A stretch of 64,000 bases of DNA from Augochlora pura. Lineage: Eukaryota > Arthropoda > Insecta > Hymenoptera > Halictidae. The notes under the pieces are model-generated. The model had not been told where the DNA came from. It worked only from the letters and a program-made list of their open reading frames with translations, and searched no databases. Positions within the stretch are counted from its first letter, which is position 1. Each line of letters opens with the position of its first letter. Both the position numbers and the translations under genes were made by a program. The stretch spans positions 11,842,001 to 11,906,000 of the forward strand of contig NC_135773.1 of assembly GCF_028453695.1 (NCBI RefSeq). Direction: 5' to 3'. Shown in pieces: positions 14,044 through 26,900 of this stretch.

Positions 14044-14363
14044 GAAAGGCGCAATATGATGAGGTAGAAGTGGTTCAATATGGTGAGGCATTACTGTACT
14101 CGTGTGTCATGTGGTCGGCAGTTATTGTAACTACTACTGTCATATAAGTAAATATTTATTACGTTTGTATGGATCAGTATGGAAGCAAATGTAAAATGAA
14201 CAATTAGAATGTGTATTTGTGCATTTGTATGAAAAAAAATACAAAATTAACAATAAACTATTAAATAAATAATCAGAAAGTGACTTTAATGCTGTACATA
14301 CCAAAAACTTATGGCAATGAAACGAATTTTAAGGTTATGACGTAAAAATATACTTTCGTTGAA

Positions 14364-17300
14364 ATGAGTTCGCAATCTGAATATAATAAGTTTAAATACA
14401 AGCACGAACATAAAAAGCAAAGAAAAAGTAATTACTGTAATGAATCAACATCGTCCAAAAGTCATGTAAACAAACATACAATTGATTCTACAGAAGAATG
14501 TTTCCATCAAGAAATCTATAACTCAGAAAAGGGTAATGAAAACTTTTGTTTTAGTAAGTACAAATACGAGTGCAATAAAGTATTTTCAAAAAATTTGAAT
14601 GTAGTACACGATACAGAAGATTTTTGGAAATTTGTCAATAAATATGAAACTCTACAAAAAAAACTTACTACTCCCGATACATCCCCTAATTTTACTTTAA
14701 ATGAAGTTGGTATACCAAAAATATATCACAGGCTGCATTGCATTAATTTTAATTTAAGCCTCAGTTTCAATGAACTATTTGCATGGATTCCACCTACTGA
14801 GGCATTATCAAAAGAGATATTATTAAAATTTCAAAGTATCATTATTTTATATTTGGATTTCAAACAAAAAGAAAAATACGCAAAATTAAAAAAACTTCGA
14901 GAAACCCAAGCAAATTTACCAGTTAGTCAATATAAAAATGAGATAATTGAAGCAATAAAAAATGAACGAGTAGTTATCATAGCTGGTGATACTGGCTGTG
15001 GTAAATCTACACAAGTGCCTCAATATTTATATGCAGCTAATTATCAAAAAATTGGTAAGTTCGATTATATCTACAATCATTGGTGTTTTGTTTACCAATA
15101 CAGATAATAATTAATTTTTAATATTTATACTTATAGCATGTACTCAACCCAGAAGAATAGCATGTATATCTTTAGCTAAACGTGTTGCTTTTGAAACATT
15201 AACAGAGAATCGTAATGATGTTGGTTATCAAATTCGTTTTGAAAAACAAAGAAATCAAGATACCAGAATTACTTTTATAACAGAAGGTCTTCTGTTGAGA
15301 CAGGTAAATATAAGGCTTCAGTAAATAATAACTAATTATTAAATTTTATATAAACAAGAACAAATGTGAACATATCTTTTATATAGTTATCTGGTGAATC
15401 AGAATCATTACCCTATGAAGTTGTTGTGTTGGATGAAGTACATGAGCGTCATTTACATGGTGATTTTCTGCTTGGTATTATGAAATGTGTTATTAATCAA
15501 AATCATGATATAAAATTAGTGCTGATGTCTGCCACAATTAATATCGAACTCTTTAGTAACTACTTTGCAAAAGAAGATGTTAGAGTAATACAAGTATGCT
15601 ATAAAAAAAACTTATTCTCTATCAATATTTAGAGGTAGAATTAAGTGTCATAAATAGTCCTTATCATACAGGTTCCTGGGAGATTGTATCCCATACAGCT
15701 AATATATAGACCTGTTTGCATAGAAGATATCAGGTATAAAAATGATAGATTCAATCCAAGTCCTTATATACAAATAATGCAACTAATCGACCAAAAATAT
15801 GCAGGTAGGAAATGTCTCATACATAAAGCTATATTTTTTGTTGTACTATAACTTATATTAACAATGTACATTTTTAGTAAATGAAAAGGGTGATTTATTA
15901 ATATTTCTAAGTGGGATGAGTGAAATTACTGCAGTTGTAGATGCTGCAAAAGAATACAGTCAGAAAAAAAATAATTGGATCGTTTTACCACTTCATAGTA
16001 CTCTATCTATTAATGAACAAGACAAAGTAAAGTTTTATATTCATTTTTTCTTTTAAGTAACATACATAAAATTACATATCCTCTTATATTTCACAGGTAT
16101 TTGATTTTACTCCCGATGATGTGAGAAAATGTATTGTTTCCACTAATATAGCAGAAACCTCAATTACTATAGATGGAATCAGATTTGTTGCTGATAGTGG
16201 AAAAGTAAAAGAAATGAATTATGATCCTTCATGTAAAATGCAACGACTTAAAGAATTCTGGATCAGTAAAGCCAGTGCAGAGCAAAGAAAAGGAAGAGCT
16301 GGTAGAACAGGACCAGGTATGTGTTATAGGTATGTATATACTTTGATAAATGTAATGAAATAATGGCAATATTTCCATAATTTCATAACAAATATATTTT
16401 CATTTAGGCTGTATTCCGAGGAAGAATATACGGCTTTAGAAAAATATTCAACACCAGAATTGCAACGTGTACCTTTAGATTCGTTACTTTTACAAATGAT
16501 AGCAATGGGACTTCCAGATATAAGAAAATTTCCATTTATAGAACCACCGCCAGCTGAAAGCATAGAAAATTCTATTTTATCTCTGAAAGAGCACGTTAGT
16601 ATCACTGAAATTTTAAACCACGTCATAATTATGCTATATATACATATATTTTTTATTTCAGGGTGCACTTACAGATAATGAAAAAATAACATGCATTGGA
16701 AAAACACTGGCACGTTTACCAGTTGACATATCAATAGGCAAAATGTTAATAATGGGCTCAATTTTCCATCAAGTGGAACCAGTATTGTCATTAGCTGCTG
16801 CTTTAAGTATACAAACACCGTTTACAAACAGAGCATATAGAGATTCAGAGTGTGAAGTAATAATATATACTTTACACATATATTTTAATTCTGAAAAATC
16901 ATGTTTTCTATCTGTATATTGATTAAAAATTTTAAAGACATCTAGGAAATCACTGGAGTCAGATCATGGTGATCCGATAACATTATTAAATGCATTCAGA
17001 GAATGGCTAGAAGTGAAACAGCAAAGTTCTCAAGAATCTAGAGGTAATGGAAGTAGTAGCAGAAAATGGTGTAGAAGAAGAGGTTTAGAAGAGCAAAGAT
17101 TTTATGAAATGACAAAGTTAAGAACACAATTTAAAGAATTACTTCAGGTAATTCTACATTTTTAATAATAAATGTTTACATATATTGATGAATGTATGGT
17201 GCTATAATCAAATAATTTATATTTTGTAGGATTGTAATTTATTGAGAACTCTCCCTCAAGTAAACTCTTCCATGTCCAGTGCAGATCGTGCTATAAGACA

Positions 17301-18892
17301 CGGGGAACTGAAATTTTTGAAATCATTGAAAAGAACTTATAAACAAAGCGCACCTAGAAAACGAAAACAATTAAAACTGGAGTCATTCAATATACGTTTA
17401 GAAGATGATGATCATGACGACGATGAAGGAATCGATATTAAGGATATTGAATTTCGAATGAAAAATGATCCAAGTCAAGTCCAAAATTTATTAACTGCAG
17501 CAACTGCATATAGTTACAAAGATTTGACTATGTTGAAAATAATATTGTGCAGTGGTTTGTATCCACAATTCGCGTCTGCAGATGAGTTCAATTATTGTAA
17601 GGTAACGTCATTTTAATTACTTTAAATAATCATTTTTTTTAAATAATACATAATTTTGTAGTCGATGAATGAGCAACTATTTCATACAAAAGCAAAACCA
17701 TACATAGCGTTACATCCAATGAGTTTCTTTGGAAATCATCCACAAGTATTACAATTAGATGAAACAGATATTATATCCATACCAGGATACAAAAGCAAAA
17801 CTCCCGTTAGTTCGAAACATACAATATTAGCGTATTTGTAAGTTTCAAATAAAGATAGATAACAATTTTATTATATTTCTTTAAGTACATGTTTATAATT
17901 TGTAGATCTCTTTTGGAAACAACAAAACCTTATTTGGTGAACACGATTAGAATGCCTGCCGTGCAGACATTATTTTTATTTGCAAATGAAATTGACACAA
18001 ACAGTACATTTTCAATGTAAGTATTAATCTAAGTCTACGTCAAAAACTTTCTAATATAAATGTTGCTTCTATTTTATAGTATTGTATGTGATTCATGGCT
18101 AGCATTAGAGTTTCCAGTACCTGACAGTGGCCAAACCTTATTATTAAAATCCACTAAATTACGGAATAAATGGGATTTTTTATTAAATCAACAATTGCAA
18201 GGTATAAAAATAGGATGTGCATAAAGATTAATAGTTTTAAAATTCAACAATCTCAAAGTCCTAAAGTAATATATTATAATTACCTTATAGATTTAAATAA
18301 TAGTAATGAAGATAAGCAAGATTTTAATGAAGTTGAATATACACTTACTCAAGAATTGATTGAATATATGCACACAACAATTCCTTATACAATAAAGCGA
18401 TTGTTACCAGCTGACCTTAAAACAATGTACGTGGGAAGGGAAGTTAATGTTGTCGATATAAATCCAAATCCCTTTCAAACTGACTTCACAGCAGTTCCTA
18501 ATTCAGTTAAAGGAGGTGTTCAAGTGACCAACATAATTACATATAATTGGTAAGGTTAATTACTATATTTACTGGTTATTCAAATAAATAATAAATTGTT
18601 ACTTTTATTTTTTAGTTTAAACGAAACCGAATGGAGTCGTAAATTTTCTATAGAGATGTTAGAAACTGAATGGCACTGCCAAAACTGTAATACACAAGCA
18701 ATTTTTACTAGCATAGAGAAATTACAACATCAAGAGTCGTGTATAAAACAAGACCAGAAGAATACAAAAGAAAATTGTACCAACGTAAAACACAAATCTA
18801 ACACGCAGATATATGAATGTCCTTCTTGTGCACAGACATTATATTTAACACCAATCGAAATACTTAAACACAAGAAGTTGCATATTAAATAA
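14364..18892 (+). CDS. DHX34: ATP-dependent RNA helicase DHX34
   Basis: Fifteen exons join in frame to 1162 residues: 14364-15054, 15137-15303, 15387-15593, 15672-15804, 15878-16026, 16097-16329, 16408-16594, 16662-16856, 16938-17147, 17230-17601, 17662-17837, 17906-18016, 18080-18201, 18291-18549, 18616-18892. Human DHX34 is about the same length. Helicase motifs: I GDTGCGKST (208-216), II DEVH (302-305), III SAT (334-336), V TNIAETS (465-471), VI QRKGRAGR (512-519). DEVH followed by ERHLHGDFLLG, and the later RKWCRRRG segment, separate DHX34 from other DEAH helicases. The tail has CxxC...HxxxxC and CPSC...HKKLH zinc-knuckle-like patterns. The N-terminus (1-190) is basic and low-complexity. 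DHX34 acts in nonsense-mediated mRNA decay by promoting UPF1 phosphorylation. The 3' end converges with PIG-V. Confidence 0.93.
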
Positions 18893-19134
18893 TTATTATG
18901 GAAGTAATGTATATTACATAATAATATATATTTTGTATTTGTAAATAATTTTATTATTACTTAACATGTTATACAAATGTAAGTTAAATGACAAAATAAT
19001 ATACAATATCAATTTCACATTCATGTAAATAATAACTACTTTTGCAGTTATGTATTTATATCGGCAATACGCACTACAATAATCTTACTAAATTTAAATA
19101 ACATAATGTACATACAGAGTAGATATACAATAGA
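18893..19134. terminator. Shared tail-to-tail 3' region of DHX34 and PIG-V
   Basis: Only 242 bp separate the two stop codons. On the minus strand the first canonical AATAAA downstream of PIG-V is at 18950-18955 (TTTATT on the plus strand), just 58 bp from the DHX34 stop. The two 3' UTRs therefore probably overlap as antisense transcripts. For DHX34 I see only non-canonical AATAAT-type signals. Confidence 0.45.
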
Positions 19135-20616
19135 TTATGTCCATGGTAAAAAGTTTGAAAACATAAAGCATCCTATAATTGCATATCCTAAGAAGTAAGT
19201 TAATATGAGTTTATCCTTCCAAGTATATTCTTTTTGCGTGAAAAAAAATACTTTCCATTTTGAATACATATTTTCTATACATTCACATCCTCCTTTCTCA
19301 TTACAATGTGGCGCACAACACATAGTTGAAGCACAGTACCAATAGATTAATGGACTTGCTGAACATAGTAAACGTGTACTTACTTGAATATGTACAAAAA
19401 AGATACAAAATATTGTCATAAATAAACCATGGACAATGAATACTAACATTTCAGCCGGATATTTCTTTACTTTGACACTTATTTCAGTCTTATCATCAAC
19501 TCTTTTAACAAATCCCAATGTACAGAAGTATTTAGTGTGTTCAAAAACATATTCTTTCATACAAGTAATCATAATGTACAAGATTGGAAGTGCTAAAATA
19601 AAATTCGGTATTTGTTTAAGTGTATAGTATTTAAAAAATCCTATATTCCAGTATTTTTTTTGTACATGAGAATAAGCTACTGGAAGAATAGTATCACACC
19701 ATTTTACATTACTGCTACCTGGTAATTCAAACTTGTTTATTGCACTATGATTTAAGATATGTTGCGGAATGAGCATTTCATTTGACTGAGAAATGCAAAA
19801 TATGATATAATTATATATTTGTAATAAAACAAATGGAGCTGTTGATATAATTACTATATTACACATTAAACAAATACTTTTAAATGTAGACATTTTAAAT
19901 AAAAATTTACATAGAATTCTTAACGAAAATTTTCTATACTCAGACACAAAATCATTGTACAATCGTTTTAATAGAAAATACATAGGAAAGCCAATATTAA
20001 CCATACCATTTGATCTTGTAAGAATAGATAGGCCTATTGGAAAAGCTATATATATGTCCAGGTCAATAGACTTTAACATACTGTAATACGTTAAATAAGC
20101 AAACAAAGACTCTGAATAAATAGCAGAGAAAAATATAGTAGCTGGATTAATACAATAAAGTATTGCTGCTTTGTAAGCTGTGTTAGTGTTCTTTAGTACT
20201 AGTTTACTAAGATCATAAAATACTATAGCTGATTTTACGAAACATATGCCATTAATTAATATGGCAGCAATAATTACAGAACTATTGACATTCAACAAAT
20301 AAAATACTTTTCTAATACAAGCACCTGTAAGTCGAATTAATGTAGGATACAATGGATAGAATGCTAAAGTATTTTCATAAGTGTAACCATATTTAGCAAT
20401 ATGTATGAAGTATTGGCCATCCCATCGTGTAAGACCATTAAATAATAATGTTATTATATTATCATATACTGACACTCTGTCAGATTTATCTCTAGGACTT
20501 CTAAATGCATCTGCATAATGATCAGGACAGAGAATATTGAAAATAAATTGCAAACTTAGCACTGTTATCCTAGTGGTTATTGCAAACCAAAAGATCTTCT
20601 TTCGTGGTCCATACAT
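19135..20616 (-). CDS. PIGV: GPI mannosyltransferase 2 (PIG-V)
   Basis: A single uninterrupted frame. I prefer the ATG at 20616 (493 codons, the size of human PIG-V) over an in-frame ATG at 20634 that would add six residues. The enzyme adds the second mannose, from dolichol-phosphate-mannose, to the GPI core in the ER membrane. Seen in the sequence: many hydrophobic segments, an early lumenal loop with the family motif RWDGQYF (about 64-70; the Asp is the expected catalytic residue), then AFYPLYP, and further transmembrane helices with CxN-type loops. The lack of introns contrasts with its neighbours. It is head to head with the dual oxidase (328 bp between start codons) and tail to tail with DHX34. 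Confidence 0.93.
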   Translation of the reverse strand: MYGPRKKIFWFAITTRITVLSLQFIFNILCPDHYADAFRSPRDKSDRVSVYDNIITLLFNGLTRWDGQYFIHIAKYGYTYENTLAFYPLYPTLIRLTGACIRKVFYLLNVNSSVIIAAILINGICFVKSAIVFYDLSKLVLKNTNTAYKAAILYCINPATIFFSAIYSESLFAYLTYYSMLKSIDLDIYIAFPIGLSILTRSNGMVNIGFPMYFLLKRLYNDFVSEYRKFSLRILCKFLFKMSTFKSICLMCNIVIISTAPFVLLQIYNYIIFCISQSNEMLIPQHILNHSAINKFELPGSSNVKWCDTILPVAYSHVQKKYWNIGFFKYYTLKQIPNFILALPILYIMITCMKEYVFEHTKYFCTLGFVKRVDDKTEISVKVKKYPAEMLVFIVHGLFMTIFCIFFVHIQVSTRLLCSASPLIYWYCASTMCCAPHCNEKGGCECIENMYSKWKVFFFTQKEYTWKDKLILTYFLGYAIIGCFMFSNFLPWT

Positions 20617-20944
20617 TATTAATATATAACACACAAATATACAAATTTAATGTTTTACACAATTTCGCTTCGTCTATATTAAATTTATATGAACAATAAT
20701 TTGAATACCACTAAAATACATCCTCGGTTATTTGATAAAAATGTGGTTCATTCCTTTTGGTTTCCTGTGTATTCTTATCATATCAGGATGAAGAGATTAT
20801 GAATTTATCACATATGTGTGGCGTTTTTTTTCCTGTCCACAATTTTTACTTTATAAGAGTGTACAGCTAGAACAGACAATTCAGTCACAGAGTGTTAAAG
20901 AATCTCGTCATTATTATTGTTCATTTTTGTGTTTGAAAAAAAAT
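20617..20944. promoter_or_regulatory. Bidirectional promoter region between PIG-V and dual oxidase
   Basis: Just 328 bp separate the two divergent start codons, so both core promoters must lie here. GATA-type words occur at about 20731 (TTGATAAAA), 20773 (TCTTATCATATCA) and 20804 (TTTATCACA). GATA factors drive gut expression in insects and dual oxidases are often gut genes, but the link is inference. No TATA box is obvious. Confidence 0.45.
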
Positions 20945-23900
20945 ATGTATACTCTGCTTTATGTAATTGTTATTTACTATTGTGTTATATTCAACTCTGT
21001 TAATAGTAATATATCTATCACTGATTCAAACTGTAAGTGTGAATATCCTACATAATGATTGTCATACAGTTTTATAGTTCAAATTACATATATCATCTAA
21101 GAATATTTTTGTCAAAGGTGACAAGCCATTAAATTATAACAAAGAAAAAGAGATATTATTAGATTGGTTATTTACTGGATGCTGGGGAAGAGATTGTACG
21201 AAAAATGGCTTTGAAAATAAAGCAACAGAATATCCTGGTTATGATGGATGGTATAATAATATCGGACGACCAGAGTTAGGAGCCGTTGATACGCCTTTAT
21301 TGAGAAGATGGCCAGCTGCATATGAAGATGGTGTATACAAACCTTCGGGTTGCAATAGACCAAACCCAATAGAACTTAGTGAAAATCTACTGAAAGGTGA
21401 TATGAGCTCTGTCTCCAAAACCGGAAGAAATACATTGCTTGTATTTTTTGGTATGTTATAAAATATTAAACTATTCAAAAAAAATTATTTCTTAGTCATT
21501 CTCATAAATGTTACATCTACAGGACAACATGTTGTAGAAGAAATTTTGGACGCACAAAGACCTGCATGTCCACCAGAGTACTTTAACATTGAGATTCCAT
21601 CTTCTCATAATTACATAAATAAAACTAAACACCATGAAATGCCAGTATTACGTACACGCTATGATACAAGAACTGGACATTCTCCTAATAACCCACGTCA
21701 ACAGGTTTTCAATCTTATATTATTGCACAATTATTTTCTTAATATTAAAAACATACAGAGGTAGCCAATAAGAATTTTCATCTAAAATAGTTTTTTTATT
21801 ATTAAAGCAATTGAATAGAATATTATATATATAAATATATGTACAGGATAAGTCACCAAACGTTTGCACCTCAAAAATTAAAAATAAAAAGAATTTGTTT
21901 TTTGTTTTATAGCATTGTGTCAGCCCCATTGTACCATGAAACTTTGTCCTTACCATATTTTATGTATCTTTAGAAACGACAAAGATATTTGACATGCAAA
22001 TGTTTGGTAACTCACCCTATATACATATATTAAAATACATACATTTATGTATATAATAAATCAATAAGAATTTACATAAAATATTCTATTCAATACGCAC
22101 ACGCGTGCAAACACACACAAATAATGTATAAATATTATAGTTAAATGAAATAACTCCATTTCTGGATGGTGGGCTCATTTATGGTACTTCAAAGGCATGG
22201 TCAAATTTTTTAAGAACCTACTCAAATGGTACCTTTGATCAGAATGGATTATTAGCAAGTTGTTGCAAAAACTTATATCCAGCAAATAATACTGAAAAAT
22301 TACCTATGTCTAATCCACCACCACCAATTCGTCATCATGATTACATTACACGACATTATACAGAAGAGGTTGATCGATTCTTTAGTAAGTAACAATTTAA
22401 TTTCAAAATACAAAATTTATTTATATATCCATACCACAAATTTTCTTAGCAAACTCTGCAATGTGATGGTCTTTGGGTGTACATTCATATTCAATATTTT
22501 CCGCGTAAGGCATAGGTACATCAATACCTGTGCAGCGTATAGCAGGAGCATCAAGCTGAAAAAATACTGGATTTTCCATAACAGTAGCTACTATTTCAGA
22601 TCCTACTCCACATCTAGGCCATCCCAATTCAACTGTCATTAATCTATGTGTTTTTGAAATCGATTTAAAAATTGTATCCCAATCTAATGGTCTGAGAGAA
22701 CGTAAATTTATAACTTCCGCTTCTATTCCTTCTCCTGCTAGAATTTCAGCTGCTTGCAATGTGTAGAATGTAGCTTGGCCATGTGATGTTAGTGTAATAT
22801 GTTTACCCGGTTTTTCAATCTTAGCTTTACCAAATGGTATCATAAAATCCTTGTCCATAGCTTCATCAGATACAGGAAATGTAAAATTATAAAGTACTTC
22901 ACTTTCTAAAATTACAACTGGATCAGGATCTCGAACAGCAGCTTTTAAACATCCTCTATAATCCTCACATGTTGTGGGTGAAGTTACTTTCAAACCAGGA
23001 CAACTCATGTACCATGCCCCAAAACACTGAGAGTGTTGCGCTGCTAAGCCTTTGGCATTACCATTTGGACCACGAAATACAATGGGTACATTATATCTTC
23101 CTGCAGTCATATAAAAATTTTTAGCTGCTCCATTTACTACACGATCTATGGCTTGCAATGAAAAGTTGAATGTCATAAATTCGCATATTGGTTTTAAGCC
23201 AGCAAGTGCTGCTCCAATAGCTATACCACAAAATCCAGCCTCTGTAATGGGCGTGTCAATCATTCTTTTATCTCCATATTTTTTCCAAAGACCTTTTGTT
23301 ACTTTATAAGCACCATCATATTGAGCAACTTCTTCTCCTATAATAAATACCTTTTCATCTCTTGCTAATTCTTCATCAAGAGCTGCATTCAATGCATCTC
23401 TTACAGTCATTTTTTGTACAAATCTATATTGTTTTATATGAAAAATAGGAGGTATTTTTGATAATGTTACATCTCTTAAGCAATGTAAAAAATGCATTTC
23501 CAGAATAATGTATGCAATTATTGAAATAGATATATTGCACTTATATGTTGTAGAATTAGGAAATCCAAGAGGAAATGAAAACCCATTCCTTCTCACTTTT
23601 GGTATAATTTGGTTTAGATGGCATAATCATATATCAAACTACATAAGAAGTCGACAATCTAACTGGACTGGTGAAAAAATTTACAATGAAGCTCGTAAAT
23701 GGGTAATAGCAACACAGCAGCACATTATCACAAATGAATGGTTACCTGAATGGTTGGGTAAAGAACTTCCTATGTACAAAGGTAAACAGTTTAGAACATT
23801 GAAGTTATCAGAATCTGTTAACTAATTTTCCTTTATTTCGGATTTATATAACTTCTTATAATTTTTTGAAAGGTTACGATCCAAGCATTGACCCACAAAT

Positions 23901-26900
23901 TGATCAATTTTTTCAAGCTGCTGCTTTTCGTTTTGGTCACACCTTAGTTCCATCAGGTACTTTTGGAAACACTTTTATTAAATTTATCTTGAGCGCATCA
24001 ACTTTTACACATATTATAAATTAGTATCAATGATTATACATGACAATATGTAATGATTCATAGCCTACTCCAACGTCTATTGTTATTTATCATTAAAAAG
24101 AATGTCAATTCTTTCAAGATGGAGATACCATACATTACTCTGTAAAATGTCATTACAAGAGAGGTGTGATTAAATAATTCTTTTTAATAGGTGTATATTT
24201 ACGAGACTACGGTAGAAAGGGTTGCAAATTAGAACAAAGACGTAGAGCAATTAGAACATGTAATAACTATTGGATGCCACAGGTATATAAGTATATGGTG
24301 AATTATTACCTGTTTACATTATTTAAAAATAATTGATTTTATTTGTTTAGAATTCTATTTATAAAACAGAGACAGAGGCACAAGGAATTGCTGATATAGA
24401 AAAATTAATCATGGGAATGGCTATTCAACCATGCGCGAAAGAAGATCATAAAATAGTAGATGACTTAAGGGGCAGTTTATTTGGTCCACTTGAATTCTCA
24501 AGGAGAGACTTAATGGCACTCAATATTCAAAGAGGACGTGATCATGGACTTCCAGATTATAATACTGCTCGAATAGCATACAATTTAACCAAAGTCAATG
24601 ATACATCTCATTTCAGTAATGTAGATACAAAAGTACGTATAAAAAGTAATAGTCTTAATTAAATTATATAATTTCGTAGCACAAAAAAATGATATTACTG
24701 TTTAATATTTCATGGAAAGATTAAGAACAAATTCATGGAGCTGTATAAAAATTCTTTTGACGATGTTGATATATGGGTGGGTGGTATCTTAGAAACTGAT
24801 AATGGACCTGGAGAATTATTTCAAGCTATCATAATTGATCAGTTTCAACGAATACGTGCTGGAGATAGATTTTGGTATAAAAATATAAATAATAAGTAAG
24901 TTATCTTTATCTAAAACAGGTATTATTTCATAATTCTATGTTCTTCATTGTTCACATTAAAATTTATAATAATCTATGATAGTCTCTTCAGCCCTGATGA
25001 AATTAGAAGATTGGAATGTCTTTCATTTTACGATATATTAATATCTGTTACTGACATGGATCATAATGATATACCACGAAATCCTTTTAAAGTCCCTATG
25101 TCAGGTATGTTTAATCCTACTTATTAAAATTTGTTCTATATATTAATATAAATCTCCTTTCATTTGCAGCAAATGATATCAGCAATAAGTGTCTCAACAA
25201 TTCGATCTTTGAAGGAAATTGTGCAAACAATAATAATATGACCTGCTATCATGCTAAGCCCCTTACTGTTAAAAATGTTGATGCTTGTACAGTTCCTGCA
25301 ACATACGATTACTTTAACAATAGTGCTACGTCATTTATTTCAACATTCGTGGGATTATTTACTATTATCTGTTGTAATACATATATGTATATATATTTTT
25401 TACAATATCGCAGAAATAATTGAAATACATTACATAACTTTTTAACAGGTTTTACTATACTACTTTATAGCCGAATAACATCAAAATCAAATAAACAATT
25501 TCAATATCCACCAAATTGGAAGAAATCGCACATCATAAAAGAAGATAAAAATACTGCAATACTTACAGGTGAATTTCCAAATACTAATGATAAAATTTAA
25601 AGACATATCTTTAATATCTTTTATTTTTAGTAAATGAATGGCAAGATAAAATATTGCCATTGAGACCTGTAATTATCGTTTTAAATGTGGTGAAAAAACA
25701 ATTGGAAGTAAGAAATTATTTAGGACATATCACCCGAGCAATAGATATGTTACAATATGCAATAATAAAGGTATGTACAATATATATATATATATATATA
25801 TAGATGAATTTTATAAAATTAAATGTTTACTTTATAAACTAGATTATATTATTCAACAGATACATATTCCTACTGATAGTAGCTATGTTATGATCAGGGT
25901 GGAACACAATTATGATTTAGTCTTAAAATTTGATACTAATTACTTGAGAGACTTATTTCTTCAAGCTATGAAACAATTTGCTACTGAATTAAATACAATT
26001 TCAATCAAAGAAATAACGAATATCACAACTAAAGAGTTATTGAAGCAAGCTGTTACTAAAAGAAGTCGACAAAAAAAATTAGAACAATTTTTCCGTGTTG
26101 TTTTTTCACAGGTATAATGGAATACAACTAGAAATTACATAATGTTACAGGACATTATATGAACATAGACATTTGTAATAACAACATATTTTATACTTCA
26201 CAGGCACTTCACATTACACATACAGAAGAAGAAATTTTAAAAATAGATGCAACAGTAGCAAAAGACGTAATTCATACTGAATTGACGATAATAGAATTTT
26301 CTGAAGCATTGAGTATGCATCCAGATTCAGAGTTTATTAAGAAGGTAGCAATATTAAAATATTTACACATGAAACTATATAACACATTTGAAATTTTCAT
26401 TGATAATTTTTAGATATTCGATTTAATTGATAAAGACAAAAACAGTTTCATATCATTTAGGGAATTCCTTGATATGTTAGTTCTATTTTTAAATGGTTCT
26501 GCAGAAGATAAAGTGAAATTTATGTTTGATATGTATGACATAAATGGAACAGGAAGATTGACAAAAAATGATTTCAAAAATATGTTAAGGTATAATATAT
26601 AAATAAACTTTGTGTACTATATTTGATAATATTATTACAACGTTTCCATAATATTGTTAGATCGCTTATGGAAACAGTTAATGCAGATGTAACTGATAAT
26701 AATTTAGAAACTTTGATGCATTCAATGATGGAACATGCAAATATAGTAGCAAAAGAAACTATAGACTTGCAAGATTTTAAACAAATTCTAAGTGATTTCA
26801 ATAATAAGTTCAATTATGCAGAATTAGAATTTAATATTAATACTACTGGGAAATATAAAAAATTACATATTGGTGCATCTACATCTACATTTCGATCAAC

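Noticed and set aside
20816..21055. ATG at 20816 as an upstream start for dual oxidase
   Set aside because: The frame from 20816 differs from that of the downstream ATG only by extra residues without a signal peptide at the front. The ATG at 20945 starts a clean hydrophobic leader (MYTLLYVIVIYYCVIF), so I chose it.
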